Below, piece by piece: positions 44,651-53,177 of a stretch of DNA of 64,000 bases. The position numbers were made by a program, and so were the translations under genes. How positions within the stretch are numbered: position 1 is the stretch's first letter; every line of letters begins with the position of its first letter. Origin of the DNA: Mucilaginibacter sp. PAMB04168 (GTDB lineage Bacteria; Bacteroidota; Bacteroidia; Sphingobacteriales; Sphingobacteriaceae); the NCBI RefSeq assembly GCF_039634365.2, contig NZ_CP155079.2:2728001-2792000 (forward strand). Direction: 5' to 3'. Under the pieces are notes generated by a model that saw only the letters and a list, made by a program, of their open reading frames with translations, was not told the DNA's origin and made no database searches.

Positions 44651-44684
44651 GGTTTACATGGCGGTTTACATGACGGTTTACATG
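44651..44684 (+). repeat. Right arm-type repeats
   Basis: Three tandem copies of GGTTTACATG at 44651, 44663 and 44675, 12 bases apart, between the integrase start and attR. A degenerate copy precedes them at 44641. They match the two copies near attL. Confidence 0.65.
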
Positions 44685-44809
44685 AACTATAATAAACGAA
44701 TATAAGAATTGGTTTGTAAAGAATAAACAAAAATGTCTTTTTTAGCGTTTTTAAAGCGTTTTAGTTAAGCTTGGCAAATATCAATAAGTTATGAAAAAAC
44801 AAGGGCTAG

Positions 44810-44855
44810 TGCCTTCTAAGCAGTAGGTCTCAGGTTCGAATCCTGATGGAATCAC
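44810..44855 (+). repeat. Right attachment site (attR), 46-bp direct repeat
   Basis: An exact copy of the tRNA-Arg 3' end (33148-33193) without the 5' half of the tRNA, marking the right limit of the element. Confidence 0.92.
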
Positions 44856-45163
44856 AAATTTAGATAGCATTCTAACACCAAACCCTTAAATAAAATATTT
44901 AAGGTTTTTTTTATTAACCTGGTGCTAGCACTGTAGTATACAGTTAACAATTCTTCTTTATAAAAAAGGTGTTTCCACTTAATCTAAAATTAAGTTTCAA
45001 ACGATCAGATCAATTAAGCTAGCCTCAATATTATGTTAGCTAATGCACTGCATCCTTAACCTCACTTACTAACTATTGAAAAAAAAAATCTGTTATACCT
45101 TAAACACAAAATATTTCTTAGAACTAATTAGGCATTTTTCTGTTAAGGTGTAAATCGTTCAGT
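44856..45163. other. Chromosomal spacer right of the element
   Basis: No gene is seen. It begins with a hairpin and T run (44881-44912) that was most likely the original tRNA-Arg terminator, then AT-rich sequence upstream of the next gene. Confidence 0.5.
44881..44912 (+). terminator. Displaced terminator of tRNA-Arg
   Basis: AACC and TTAAATA pair with TATTTAA and GGTT, with one bulged C, and a run of eight T follows. It lies 25 bases after attR and would be downstream of tRNA-Arg in an element-free chromosome. Confidence 0.65.
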
Positions 45164-45412
45164 ATGAAAAACTTATTTGTTAAAGAAAATGATAACAGTT
45201 TGGTTATTGCAGCCGTTGCTGTAGGCGCCATAGCTGCTGGTGCAATAGCTTACCTTTACGCTACTAAAAAGGGATACTCCTTCCGTAAAAAATTGTCTAA
45301 TGTAGCTGAAGGGGCTAAAGACCATAGTACCGATTATCTCGAAAAGAAAAATACCAAACGTAAAAGGAAAACTACAGATCTGCACGAAATAGAGCAAATA
45401 GTAAAAGGTTAA
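45164..45412 (+). CDS. Small membrane protein (YtxH-like)
   Basis: An 82-residue protein with one membrane helix (about residues 15-34, VAVGAIAAGAIAYLYATKKG) and a short basic, lysine-rich cytoplasmic tail (KKNTKRKRK). The shape resembles YtxH/gas-vesicle-like stress proteins, but the match is weak. It is followed eight bases later by the DUF748 gene, so the two are probably co-transcribed. First gene to the right of the element insertion. Confidence 0.6.
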   Translation: MKNLFVKENDNSLVIAAVAVGAIAAGAIAYLYATKKGYSFRKKLSNVAEGAKDHSTDYLEKKNTKRKRKTTDLHEIEQIVKG

Positions 45413-45420
45413 CTTGAAGC

Positions 45421-46479
45421 ATGAATTGGAGAAGGCTAAAGCCGGGATATTGGGTACTGATTGGTGTTATCGTACTTTTATTCATCATAAGGCTTATGCT
45501 TCCGGCTATTGTTAAGGGTTATGTAAACCGTAAATTAAACGAATTGCCAGGTTATACCGGCCATGTAAATGATATTGATATACACCTGATTCGTGGCGCC
45601 TATGCAATTGATGGTTTGGTGCTTCGCAAAAAGACCGATCCGCCTAAATACCCCTTTTTGAAAATAGAGCATACAGATCTGTCACTGGAATGGAAAGCCA
45701 TTTTTAAGGGACGTTTGGTGGGTGAAGTAATTATGAATGAACCTGCCATACATATATTGGCAGAAACAGCTGATATATCTAAAGAGCCGGCAAAAGAGCA
45801 TTGGACACGGACGTTAAAAGCGCTAATGCCTATGACCATTAACCGCTTGCAAGTTAATGGTGGCCGTATAGCTTATATGGATTTTGCAGCAAAACCAGAC
45901 ATTAACCTGCATATTCAGAACATGCAATTAACTGCGCTTAACCTGGCTAATGTTGAAAAAAACGGTGAAGCTTTGCCTTCGACAGTTAGCCTGACTGGAA
46001 CGTCAATAGGAAATGGAAAGCTTAAGGCCGACATGAAGATCAATGTTTTAAAAGAAATTCCTGATTTTAGACTAAGCGGCCAGTTAACCACCGTAAAACT
46101 AACCAGCTTGAATGACTTCATAGAAGCTAAAGGCAAGATTGATGTAGAGAAGGGTACACTGGATATGTACAGCGAGTTAGAAGCAAAAAGTGGAAAGTTT
46201 AACGGCTATGTTAAACCTTTTATTAAAGGTGTCAAGGTGCTTAATTGGAAAAAGGATGTGAAGAAAAAAGGCGGCATCTTTCAGGCCGCGAAAGAAGCGG
46301 TAGTAGGCTTGTTCGTTAAAGCTGTTCAGAACCCAAAAACTAAAAAAATTGCAACTAAGGTTCCCATATCTGGAAACTTAAATAATCCCGAAACCAGCGG
46401 ATGGCAAACTTTTGTGGGAGTGCTTAGAAATGCTTTTATCAAAGCGTTTACACAAGGCATCGATGGCACTATAAATTAA
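45421..46479 (+). CDS. DUF748/AsmA-like membrane-anchored protein
   Basis: A 352-residue protein with an N-terminal membrane anchor (about residues 10-30, WVLIGVIVLLFIIRLML) and a long beta-rich periplasmic part. The pattern GHVNDIDIHLIRGAYAIDGLVL is typical of DUF748 in the AsmA/TamB-like group, which helps lipid or protein traffic between the two membranes in other bacteria. It follows the YtxH-like gene closely. The specific function is unknown. Confidence 0.75.
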   Translation: MNWRRLKPGYWVLIGVIVLLFIIRLMLPAIVKGYVNRKLNELPGYTGHVNDIDIHLIRGAYAIDGLVLRKKTDPPKYPFLKIEHTDLSLEWKAIFKGRLVGEVIMNEPAIHILAETADISKEPAKEHWTRTLKALMPMTINRLQVNGGRIAYMDFAAKPDINLHIQNMQLTALNLANVEKNGEALPSTVSLTGTSIGNGKLKADMKINVLKEIPDFRLSGQLTTVKLTSLNDFIEAKGKIDVEKGTLDMYSELEAKSGKFNGYVKPFIKGVKVLNWKKDVKKKGGIFQAAKEAVVGLFVKAVQNPKTKKIATKVPISGNLNNPETSGWQTFVGVLRNAFIKAFTQGIDGTIN

Positions 46480-46579
46480 CAGGAATGCACGAACATTTCG
46501 AAACACCAGGCATTAAACCGTTTTCGATTCACAAACTTGATTGCAGTTATTTAATCCATTTTTTAAGAATACATAACCG

Positions 46580-47077
46580 TTAATGCATTTGCAACTGGTT
46601 GTCGATGCTTGCGGGTTTTAATTTAGCTATAGCTGGTACCAGCTTATCGGCCTCTTCTTTTTGAGCTTTACCTATTAGCGTCACAACATTCTGTGCAACA
46701 CTGGCCTGTACTGCTGGGTATGCAGCCAAAACGCTGTCTACCGCTTGCTTCAGCAGGAAATCGTTATTTAAAATTACGGGTGCGACTACTAATTGGTTAT
46801 GCAAACCTTTAATAAGGTGTATGCTTTTTACGGTTTTTTCCACCTCCGATTTTGCTTTTCTGGTAGCGCAAGCGCCGGTTAATGTGACTACACCCTTCTC
46901 AACCGAATAGCTGACGCCTGCAAAACTCACGTCAGTTTTTGCCTTAGCAACCAAATCAGCTTTAATTTCCTTGTCCAAACTTTGCTGACTACAGCTCGCA
47001 ATTGCAATAGATATCAACCCACCTATTACAATAATTGTTATACTGTTTCGCTTAATTGTCTTCTTACAAGTTTTCAT
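46580..47077 (-). CDS. BON-domain lipoprotein
   Basis: A 165-residue protein with a lipoprotein signal (lipobox AIASC) and two BON domains, about residues 35-95 and 105-160, each with the glycine-containing pattern KGVVTLTGACATRKAKSEV and QNVVTLIGKAQKEEADKLV. BON domains bind phospholipid or help keep the outer membrane intact, as in OsmY and DolP. I use the ATG at 47077; the longer reading from 47122 places the signal inside the chain. The gene is divergent from the B12 operon. Confidence 0.82.
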   Translation of the reverse strand: MKTCKKTIKRNSITIIVIGGLISIAIASCSQQSLDKEIKADLVAKAKTDVSFAGVSYSVEKGVVTLTGACATRKAKSEVEKTVKSIHLIKGLHNQLVVAPVILNNDFLLKQAVDSVLAAYPAVQASVAQNVVTLIGKAQKEEADKLVPAIAKLKPASIDNQLQMH

Positions 47078-47148
47078 ATAAATTCCTGGTGTTCTGTTAT
47101 AGTTAACAATACTTAAGCACAAGAAATGGTTTGCTAAGTAAAATCTTG

Positions 47149-47181
47149 TTGCTTTAAATTAAGCTGTAAACGCTATCTTTG
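47149..47181 (+). promoter_or_regulatory. Promoter of the B12 uptake operon
   Basis: A perfect -7 box TATCTTTG at 47174-47181 with a -33 TTG at 47149-47151, a spacing of 22 bases. The riboswitch begins directly downstream. Confidence 0.65.
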
Positions 47182-47187
47182 CGCCAG

Positions 47188-47357
47188 CTTTTGGTTCCTG
47201 GAGCATCGATCTTCAGGATTAAAAGGGAATCTGGTGTAAATCCAGAACTGTCCCGCAGCTGTAAGTTCTATACAAACCGAAGTTCATTCTTTAGTCACTG
47301 TTCCGTTAACACAGAATGGGAAGACGAACCAAGGGGAACAAGTCAGAATACCTGCCT
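47188..47357 (+). promoter_or_regulatory. Cobalamin riboswitch
   Basis: The element contains the conserved core of cobalamin riboswitches: TTAAAAGGGAATCTGGTG, CAGAACTGTCCCGCAGCTGT and the B12 box AGTCAGAATACCTGCC at 47341-47356. It precedes a BtuB-like receptor gene, so cobalamin binding should turn the operon down. About 115 bases separate the B12 box from the start codon. Confidence 0.93.
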
Positions 47358-47472
47358 CTAGCTTTTATAATTCATAGCTTTCGCGGATTGAAGCTGAATG
47401 AAGATACTTTTCGTGTTTTTCATTTGTAGTGTACAATTTTCGGTATGCTGTGGGTATTAACTCACAACACAC

Positions 47473-49527
47473 ATGGAATTAACTGAACTTTACACGCACT
47501 GGCGTGCAGGGTTTTCTGTAAGATTTATTTTAACCTGGGTATTGGTAATGCTTTTGGTTAGCCACTGCTTTGTTTTGTGCGCACAAGTAAAAAAGCCGAC
47601 AGTTGATAGCCTACGCAATCATCAATTACAGGAAGTGCAAATATGGTCGGGCGCACAAAGTATCCCCCTCGCTAGTCCTACGCCTGTACAACTGTTAAAG
47701 GGCGCAGCTCTTGAGAGGTTAAGCACTTTATCTGTTGCAGACGCGATACGCTACTTTTCAGGCGCTCAACTTAAAGATTATGGCGGTGTAGGCGGCTTAA
47801 AAACAGTTGATGTGCGCAGCCTGGGCAGCAGCCAGGTAGCGGTGTTTTATGACGGCATACAATTAGGTAATGCACAAAATGGGCAGGTTGATTTAGGTAA
47901 ATTTTCATTAGACAACATAGGTGAAATTGAGTTATACAACGCCCAAAAAGGCAGTATCTTTCAGTCGGCAAGGGCACTTGCAGCAGGCAGTGTAATTTAT
48001 CTTACCGCAAAACGACCTGTTTTTGAAACTGGCAACAACAATCATTATAAAGCAGCCTTTAAAACAGGCTCGCTGGGATTAGTTAATCCTTCGGCACTTT
48101 GGCAACATCGTATAAGTAATAAAACATACAGTACTGTTAGTACCGAATGGACGCGCGCAAGTGGCCGATACCCTTTCAGATACACCAATGGCGCTTATGA
48201 CACCACTGCAACAAGAAATAACGGTGACATCGACGCCTTACGCATAGAGGCAGGATTAAACGGAACATTAAGCGACAGTAGCACATGGACTGTCAAAACC
48301 TATTTGTACAATTCCGAACGTGGGTTACCAGGTGCCATTGTAGCCAATAAGTTTAACTATAATCAGCGCGAATGGGACCGCAATTTGTTCATACAATCGG
48401 CTTACGAAAAAAAAGGTCCGGTATACAGCTTATTAGCTAATGCTAAGTATTCGAGAGACTACCTGCGATACCTGGATCCTGAGATTGTAACCACAACCGG
48501 ATTCTCCGATAGCCGTTACCATCAACAGGAACTTTATTTGTCTGTAACCAATCAAATTGTTATCAAAAAGTTTTGGAACACGGCTATCTCGGCAGACTAC
48601 CTACTTAATACCATGCAATCGAACATTTACAGGTTCACCTACCCTACCCGTAACACTTGGTTAGCAGCAATGGCTACCGAAGTAAAGTGGACCAGATTTA
48701 TCTTTCAGGCTAACGTACTGGGAACGTTTACCTACGAAAGTACAAAGGCGTTTGAAGCAGCGCCAAACCGGGTAAAATACACACCTGCTGTAATGGCTTC
48801 CTGGCAACCTTTCAAAAGCCCGAACTTTAGACTAAGGAGCTTTTACAAAGGATTGTACCGTCTGCCAACCTTCAATGAGTTGTATTACACCTTTGTTGGC
48901 AGCACATACTTAAAACCAGAATATTCCCAACAATATGATGCCGGCTTCACTTTTCAGCACAATGGCTCGCAGCGTTTAATAAAACACATACAATTACAAA
49001 TGGACGTTTACTACAACCGTGTAGCCGACAAAATTGTAGCAGTGCCGGGCCAAAACCTGCGCCGCTGGACCATGGAAAACATTAACCGTGTAAACGTATA
49101 TGGAATTGAAACCCGCCTGCAAACGGGATGGCAGTTAAAAAGCAGTTTATTTTTGAATGCTGGTATCAATTATACCTATCAAAAAGCACTCGATGCTTCA
49201 AGTGGCTCTTTGGTCAACCAACAGATACCTTACACACCGCTACACAGCGGGTCTTTACTGGCTGGTTTGCTTTGGCAACAGCTTAGCTTAAACTACAGTT
49301 TTATTTACACCGGCGAGCGCTATAACCAAAGTGCAAATATACCCGCCAACTATGTAGAGCCATGGTACACGCATGATGTAGCAGCAATGTGGCAAACTTC
49401 GTTCAAAGGGCATCAAATAAAGGTCGGAATAGACGTTAATAACCTACTAAATCAATACTATGAAGTCATTACAAACTTTCCGATGCCTGGTCGTTACTAT
49501 CGGTTGAAGTTTAGTTTAAATTATTAA
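47473..49527 (+). CDS. TonB-dependent vitamin B12 receptor (BtuB-like)
   Basis: A 684-residue outer-membrane receptor. After an N-terminal signal segment (about residues 15-37, ending VLCAQ) comes the plug domain, with QLQEVQIWSG as the TonB box region and LKTVDVRSLGSSQVAVFYDG as the classic plug motif. The 22-strand barrel ends in RYYRLKFSLNY with the terminal aromatic residue. The riboswitch upstream strongly implies cobalamin as substrate. It is the first gene of a four-gene uptake operon. Confidence 0.93.
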   Translation: MELTELYTHWRAGFSVRFILTWVLVMLLVSHCFVLCAQVKKPTVDSLRNHQLQEVQIWSGAQSIPLASPTPVQLLKGAALERLSTLSVADAIRYFSGAQLKDYGGVGGLKTVDVRSLGSSQVAVFYDGIQLGNAQNGQVDLGKFSLDNIGEIELYNAQKGSIFQSARALAAGSVIYLTAKRPVFETGNNNHYKAAFKTGSLGLVNPSALWQHRISNKTYSTVSTEWTRASGRYPFRYTNGAYDTTATRNNGDIDALRIEAGLNGTLSDSSTWTVKTYLYNSERGLPGAIVANKFNYNQREWDRNLFIQSAYEKKGPVYSLLANAKYSRDYLRYLDPEIVTTTGFSDSRYHQQELYLSVTNQIVIKKFWNTAISADYLLNTMQSNIYRFTYPTRNTWLAAMATEVKWTRFIFQANVLGTFTYESTKAFEAAPNRVKYTPAVMASWQPFKSPNFRLRSFYKGLYRLPTFNELYYTFVGSTYLKPEYSQQYDAGFTFQHNGSQRLIKHIQLQMDVYYNRVADKIVAVPGQNLRRWTMENINRVNVYGIETRLQTGWQLKSSLFLNAGINYTYQKALDASSGSLVNQQIPYTPLHSGSLLAGLLWQQLSLNYSFIYTGERYNQSANIPANYVEPWYTHDVAAMWQTSFKGHQIKVGIDVNNLLNQYYEVITNFPMPGRYYRLKFSLNY

Positions 49528-49540
49528 ACAAATAAAAATA

Positions 49541-50656
49541 ATGAGATCAACATACAAAACTTATTTTTTGCTTATCCTAATTTTGTTGTCTGCCTGCCGT
49601 AAAGATCCAAAACCTGCTCCGGAAGAAACAGAAACGCTTTTTGAACCAGTGCCCTCTAGTTCAGTAAAAGGCGTATACCTGCTCAATGAAGGTAACCTAA
49701 ACATGAACAAAGCCTCTTTAGATTATGTGGATTATACAACGGGCCGCTACAGACGTAACATCTATAATCAGGCCAACCCTGAAGTAATAAAAGGGCTTGG
49801 CGATGTGGGAAACGACATTCTTGTATATGGTTCCAAGCTTTATGTGGCTGTTAATAATTCGAACAAAGTTGAGGTGCTTAACGCAAAAACCGGAAAGCGT
49901 ATAAAACAAATTGATTTGGTAAACTGCCGGTACCTTACCTTTCATAATAACAAAGTTTACGTTAGCGCCTATTTGGGTAGCGTGGGCGACGCAAACTCAC
50001 CCAACGGTATAGTGGCTCAAATTGATACGACTACCCTGCTGATTGAGCGGCGGGTAACGGTTGGCCGGCAGCCCGAAGAAATGGCTGTTGCAGGTAACAA
50101 GCTTTATGTGGCTAATTCAGGTGGTTATAGTCCGCCTAATTACGAACGTACCATTTCGGTAGTTGATATCGACACGTTTACTGAGGTTAAGCGAATTGAT
50201 GTTGACATTAACCTGGAACATCTAAAAGCTGATCGCTTTGGCGATTTGTACATTACTTCACGTGGCGATTATCTTACCATTCAACCAAATCTTTACGTAA
50301 TTGACACGCAAACCGAGCGAATCAAAAAAACGTTCAATTTGCAGACAAGGGTGTTGTTTATAGATAATGACCGAGCGTACGTCATAAGCACCAATGCACA
50401 ATCCAAGTTCGCCTATAATATCATCAACACACTGGATGAAACGCTGCTTAGCCAGCAATTTATAACTGATGGAACACAAAGCCAAATAAGATTGCCTTAC
50501 GGCTTGAGCGTTAATCCGGTTACTAAAGATGTACTGCTAACCGATGCTAAAGATTTTATTTCGCCGGGTACGCTTTATTGCTTTGACAGTGCTGGCAAAA
50601 AGAAATGGTCGGTAACTACCGGCGATGTACCTGCCCACTTTGCTTTTAATTACTAA
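49541..50656 (+). CDS. Beta-propeller surface lipoprotein, BtuG type
   Basis: A 371-residue lipoprotein (lipobox LLSAC, Cys at about residue 19) followed by a YncE-like seven-bladed beta-propeller. Repeats such as GSKLYVAVNNSNKVEVLNA and GNKLYVANSGG mark the blades. In gut Bacteroidota the B12-binding BtuG has this architecture and is encoded behind BtuB, so cobalamin capture at the cell surface is likely here. The gene follows btuB by 13 bases. Confidence 0.85.
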   Translation: MRSTYKTYFLLILILLSACRKDPKPAPEETETLFEPVPSSSVKGVYLLNEGNLNMNKASLDYVDYTTGRYRRNIYNQANPEVIKGLGDVGNDILVYGSKLYVAVNNSNKVEVLNAKTGKRIKQIDLVNCRYLTFHNNKVYVSAYLGSVGDANSPNGIVAQIDTTTLLIERRVTVGRQPEEMAVAGNKLYVANSGGYSPPNYERTISVVDIDTFTEVKRIDVDINLEHLKADRFGDLYITSRGDYLTIQPNLYVIDTQTERIKKTFNLQTRVLFIDNDRAYVISTNAQSKFAYNIINTLDETLLSQQFITDGTQSQIRLPYGLSVNPVTKDVLLTDAKDFISPGTLYCFDSAGKKKWSVTTGDVPAHFAFNY

Positions 50657-50671
50657 AATCCACTATATAAA

Positions 50672-51784
50672 ATGAAAATTGAATTTCTACGCTATTCTAA
50701 AAGATTACTATTAGCAATTATTACAACTACCGTTCTTTTTACCTCTTGTAAAAAAGACAAAAACGAGCCTGATAACCTTGAGCCTGTAATCGAAAGTACA
50801 GCGGGCGTATATGTACTTTGCGAGGGTACATACGGCAACGGCAATGGTGACATCTCTTTCTATAACTTTAAAACGAATACGGCTGAAAAAAGCTATTACA
50901 AAAAAGTAAATGGAAGCAATTTAGGTGAAACACCAAATGATTTGCAACGCTACGGCAGCAAAATGTATTGCGTAGTAAGCGGAACATCATCTCAACCCCA
51001 ATCATTCGTAGATGTAATGGACGTAAATACCTGCAAGTCGATTAAACGTATACCGTTTAATTCTACAACCGGCGGGTATGAGCCACGCTCAATTGCGTTT
51101 TACAAAAACAAGGCATATGTGTCACGCTATGATGGTAAAGTAAGTCGCATTGACACTGCAACGTTAAACGTTGATGCCGAGTTAAATCTCGAAGTTAATT
51201 ATCTTGAAGGCGTGGCAACAGCCAATGGCAAGTTATACGTAGCCAATTCAGATTACCTATATACCGGAAATGTAAATAAAGTATCTGTGATAGACTTAGC
51301 AACTTTTAAAAAAACCAAAGACATCACCGTATCGCTTAACCCGGGTAAAGTGGTTGCTGCACCTAACGGCGATATTTATGTTATCTGTTATGGAAACTAT
51401 TATACCAAAGTAGCTGGCGCACTCGACAGAATAAGCAGTATTACAGATACCAAAGTTCAAACAACACCTGGCTATGGCTATGGCAGCGCTTTAAGCTTTA
51501 CAAGTGACAAAGGCATTATTTCAACGGAGACATCTGTTATTAGGCAGTTAGAAGTAGCTACGGGTACCGCCGGCGCCAACTTTATTACCGACGGCACCTC
51601 ATTCACTTATCTTTACGGTGTAACAATCGATCCGTTCAGCAACATGGTAGTAGCTGGCGATGGCATTAGTTATACCAGCGGTAAAGCCTTCATTTTTGGT
51701 AGCAACGGCAAAAAGCTGCATGATTTTGAAACGGGCGTTTATCCTAAAGCATCAGTATTTGTGTATTCGTACAAAAAACAATAA
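50672..51784 (+). CDS. Second beta-propeller surface lipoprotein, BtuG type
   Basis: A 370-residue lipoprotein (lipobox LFTSC) with the same beta-propeller plan as the preceding protein; matching blades include GKLYVANSDYL and GDIYVICYGNY. The two look like an ancient tandem duplication. It follows the first by 15 bases. A second copy could broaden ligand range or raise capture capacity; both ideas are inference. Confidence 0.83.
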   Translation: MKIEFLRYSKRLLLAIITTTVLFTSCKKDKNEPDNLEPVIESTAGVYVLCEGTYGNGNGDISFYNFKTNTAEKSYYKKVNGSNLGETPNDLQRYGSKMYCVVSGTSSQPQSFVDVMDVNTCKSIKRIPFNSTTGGYEPRSIAFYKNKAYVSRYDGKVSRIDTATLNVDAELNLEVNYLEGVATANGKLYVANSDYLYTGNVNKVSVIDLATFKKTKDITVSLNPGKVVAAPNGDIYVICYGNYYTKVAGALDRISSITDTKVQTTPGYGYGSALSFTSDKGIISTETSVIRQLEVATGTAGANFITDGTSFTYLYGVTIDPFSNMVVAGDGISYTSGKAFIFGSNGKKLHDFETGVYPKASVFVYSYKKQ

Positions 51785-51803
51785 TGGTTTTTCTTTCACT
51801 ACT

Positions 51804-52700
51804 ATGAAAACAACAAAATATAGACTTTATACAAGCGTGTTGCTAGCATTTGCTGGCGGCACACTGTTTTTCAGCTCCTGCAAAAAGGACGAAGAAATTG
51901 AGGAACCTGAACAAACTGAGGAGGTGAAAGTTAGGCCCATTACAACTCAAAGCAGCGCCTATGTAACACAGTTGTTCGATTATACCCCTGGTCCGGGCCA
52001 GTTTGTGAATACCGCCTTTGGTGATGCGGATGCTGCTAAAACTGTTTTAAACGGTAAACAAGGTTTAGTTAGCTTAGGCTCATACGGGGGTAATATCGTT
52101 TTAGGCTTTGATCATACGGTACTTAATCAGAGCGGCAAGGAGGATATTGTTATTTATAATAATGCCTCGGCCAGTTTTGCCGAACCGGGTGTGGTTTGGG
52201 TAATGCAAGATGTAAATAGCAACGGCAAGCCCGATGATATCTGGTACGAGTTAAGCGGCAGTGCCCAAAATTCGGCAGGCTATACGCGCAATTATAGTAT
52301 TACTTATACACGGCCTTCATCGCCCGCCAGTGAAGTGTCTTGGACAGATAACCTGGGCAACTCTGGCTCTGTTAAAACGAATACGTTTTATAAACAAGCG
52401 TATTATCCGGTGTGGATTACCGCAAATACTTATACATTAACAGGTACTTTGTTGCCGTCAAGCAATATTAATCATGCCGGGATTATTACCAGTACGCCCT
52501 TTACATCTGGGTATGCCGACAACTCGGCCGGATCAGACAAGCTAGATATAGCCAATGCTATAGACGAAAAAGGCAACAAGGTGGCTTTAAACGGTATTGA
52601 TTTCATTAAAGTACAAACAGGGATACCATATAACTTGGGTTTGTTGGGCGAACTGTCAACCGAAGTTAAAGGCATTGCCGATATCAGTATCGAGAAATAA
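51804..52700 (+). CDS. Surface lipoprotein of the B12 operon
   Basis: A 298-residue lipoprotein (lipobox FFSSC). The mature part is a single beta-rich domain with VLGFDHTVLNQ, DIVIYNNA and VWVMQDVNSNGKPDDIWYEL, which looks like a calcium-binding surface domain because of the DVNSNGKPDD loop. Similar proteins accompany BtuB/BtuG in other Bacteroidota. I chose the ATG at 51804; the open frame extends upstream to 51660 inside the previous gene, but the lipoprotein signal begins here. The role in B12 uptake is inferred from context. Confidence 0.75.
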   Translation: MKTTKYRLYTSVLLAFAGGTLFFSSCKKDEEIEEPEQTEEVKVRPITTQSSAYVTQLFDYTPGPGQFVNTAFGDADAAKTVLNGKQGLVSLGSYGGNIVLGFDHTVLNQSGKEDIVIYNNASASFAEPGVVWVMQDVNSNGKPDDIWYELSGSAQNSAGYTRNYSITYTRPSSPASEVSWTDNLGNSGSVKTNTFYKQAYYPVWITANTYTLTGTLLPSSNINHAGIITSTPFTSGYADNSAGSDKLDIANAIDEKGNKVALNGIDFIKVQTGIPYNLGLLGELSTEVKGIADISIEK

Positions 52701-52720
52701 ACATCTTATCCGCATTACTT

Positions 52721-52767
52721 AACAAACAAGAAAGGCTGCTAATTGCAGCCTTTCTTGTTTGTTAGTG
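52721..52767. terminator. Bidirectional terminator of the B12 operon
   Basis: A perfect 19-bp stem (52721-52739 with 52745-52763) and a 5-base loop between two convergent genes, with T-rich and A-rich flanks for both directions. Confidence 0.85.
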
Positions 52768-52770
52768 TTT

Positions 52771-53154
52771 TTAACGCTGTTCAAGTACCGATAAAATATT
52801 CCCGGCTGGATCTTTAAACCATGCTATTTTTGGTCCTCCGCCGTGAAATATTCCTTTATCATCGGTTTTAAAGTTGGGCTCATTGTAAGTTTCAAATTTA
52901 ACGCCTTTTTGTACAAGCTGATCTACAGCTTTCTCAATATCATCAACCGGAAAATTGAGGATGGTAAACGTGGCTGGCAAATGGTTTGCTTTAGCATATA
53001 TGAGCACGTGCGACCCACCTGCTATATGCAAACTTAATAGGCCTGGCATATCCAGCTCTTCTACTTCTAAACCCAATACTTCACTGTAAAACTGCTTGGC
53101 CTTTTGGGAGTCGTCTACAGAAAATCCGCTAAAAGCTTTTGTGTTTTCAAACAT
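52771..53154 (-). CDS. Glyoxalase/VOC family protein
   Basis: A 127-residue single-domain VOC protein (two beta-alpha-beta-beta-beta modules) with [22 protein letters not shown] at the start and [17 protein letters not shown] at the end. Family members include glyoxalases, dioxygenases and antibiotic-binding proteins; the substrate is unknown. I use the ATG at 53154; a TTG two codons upstream is the alternative. It is followed by no gene and preceded 24 bases away by a DoxX gene on the same strand. Confidence 0.85.
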   Translation of the reverse strand: MFENTKAFSGFSVDDSQKAKQFYSEVLGLEVEELDMPGLLSLHIAGGSHVLIYAKANHLPATFTILNFPVDDIEKAVDQLVQKGVKFETYNEPNFKTDDKGIFHGGGPKIAWFKDPAGNILSVLEQR

Positions 53155-53177
53155 GTTCAAGAATTTTATCAGTTAAT

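Larger units (their letters stand above)
33148..44855. mobile_element. Integrated satellite-like element in tRNA-Arg
   Basis: A region of about 11.7 kb bounded by a perfect 46-bp direct repeat of the tRNA-Arg 3' end. The tyrosine integrase gene lies next to the right repeat and points inward. It encodes a P4-type helicase, an excisionase-like HTH protein and a zinc-finger protein, but no virion or conjugation genes. The left half is cargo: a putative ABC-three-component defence operon, a DNA methyltransferase, a lipoprotein and a membrane protein. The cargo looks more AT-rich than the flanking chromosome. Confidence 0.88.

Noticed and set aside
44651..44684. A short CRISPR array
   Set aside because: The repeats are 10 bases with 2-base gaps, with no spacers, no cas genes nearby, and matching copies at the other end of the element. 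Arm-type integrase sites explain them better.
44810..44855. A second tRNA-Arg gene at the right end of the element
   Set aside because: Only the 3' half is present. The acceptor 5' strand and D arm are missing, so it is the attR copy, not a functional tRNA.
33148..44855. A complete or remnant prophage, or a conjugative transposon
   Set aside because: No terminase, portal, capsid, tail, lysis, relaxase, coupling or type IV secretion gene is encoded. The gene set fits a satellite-like integrative element.
51660..51803. A longer N-terminus for the third B12-operon lipoprotein
   Set aside because: The extension overlaps the preceding gene in another frame and would place the lipoprotein signal in the middle of the chain.
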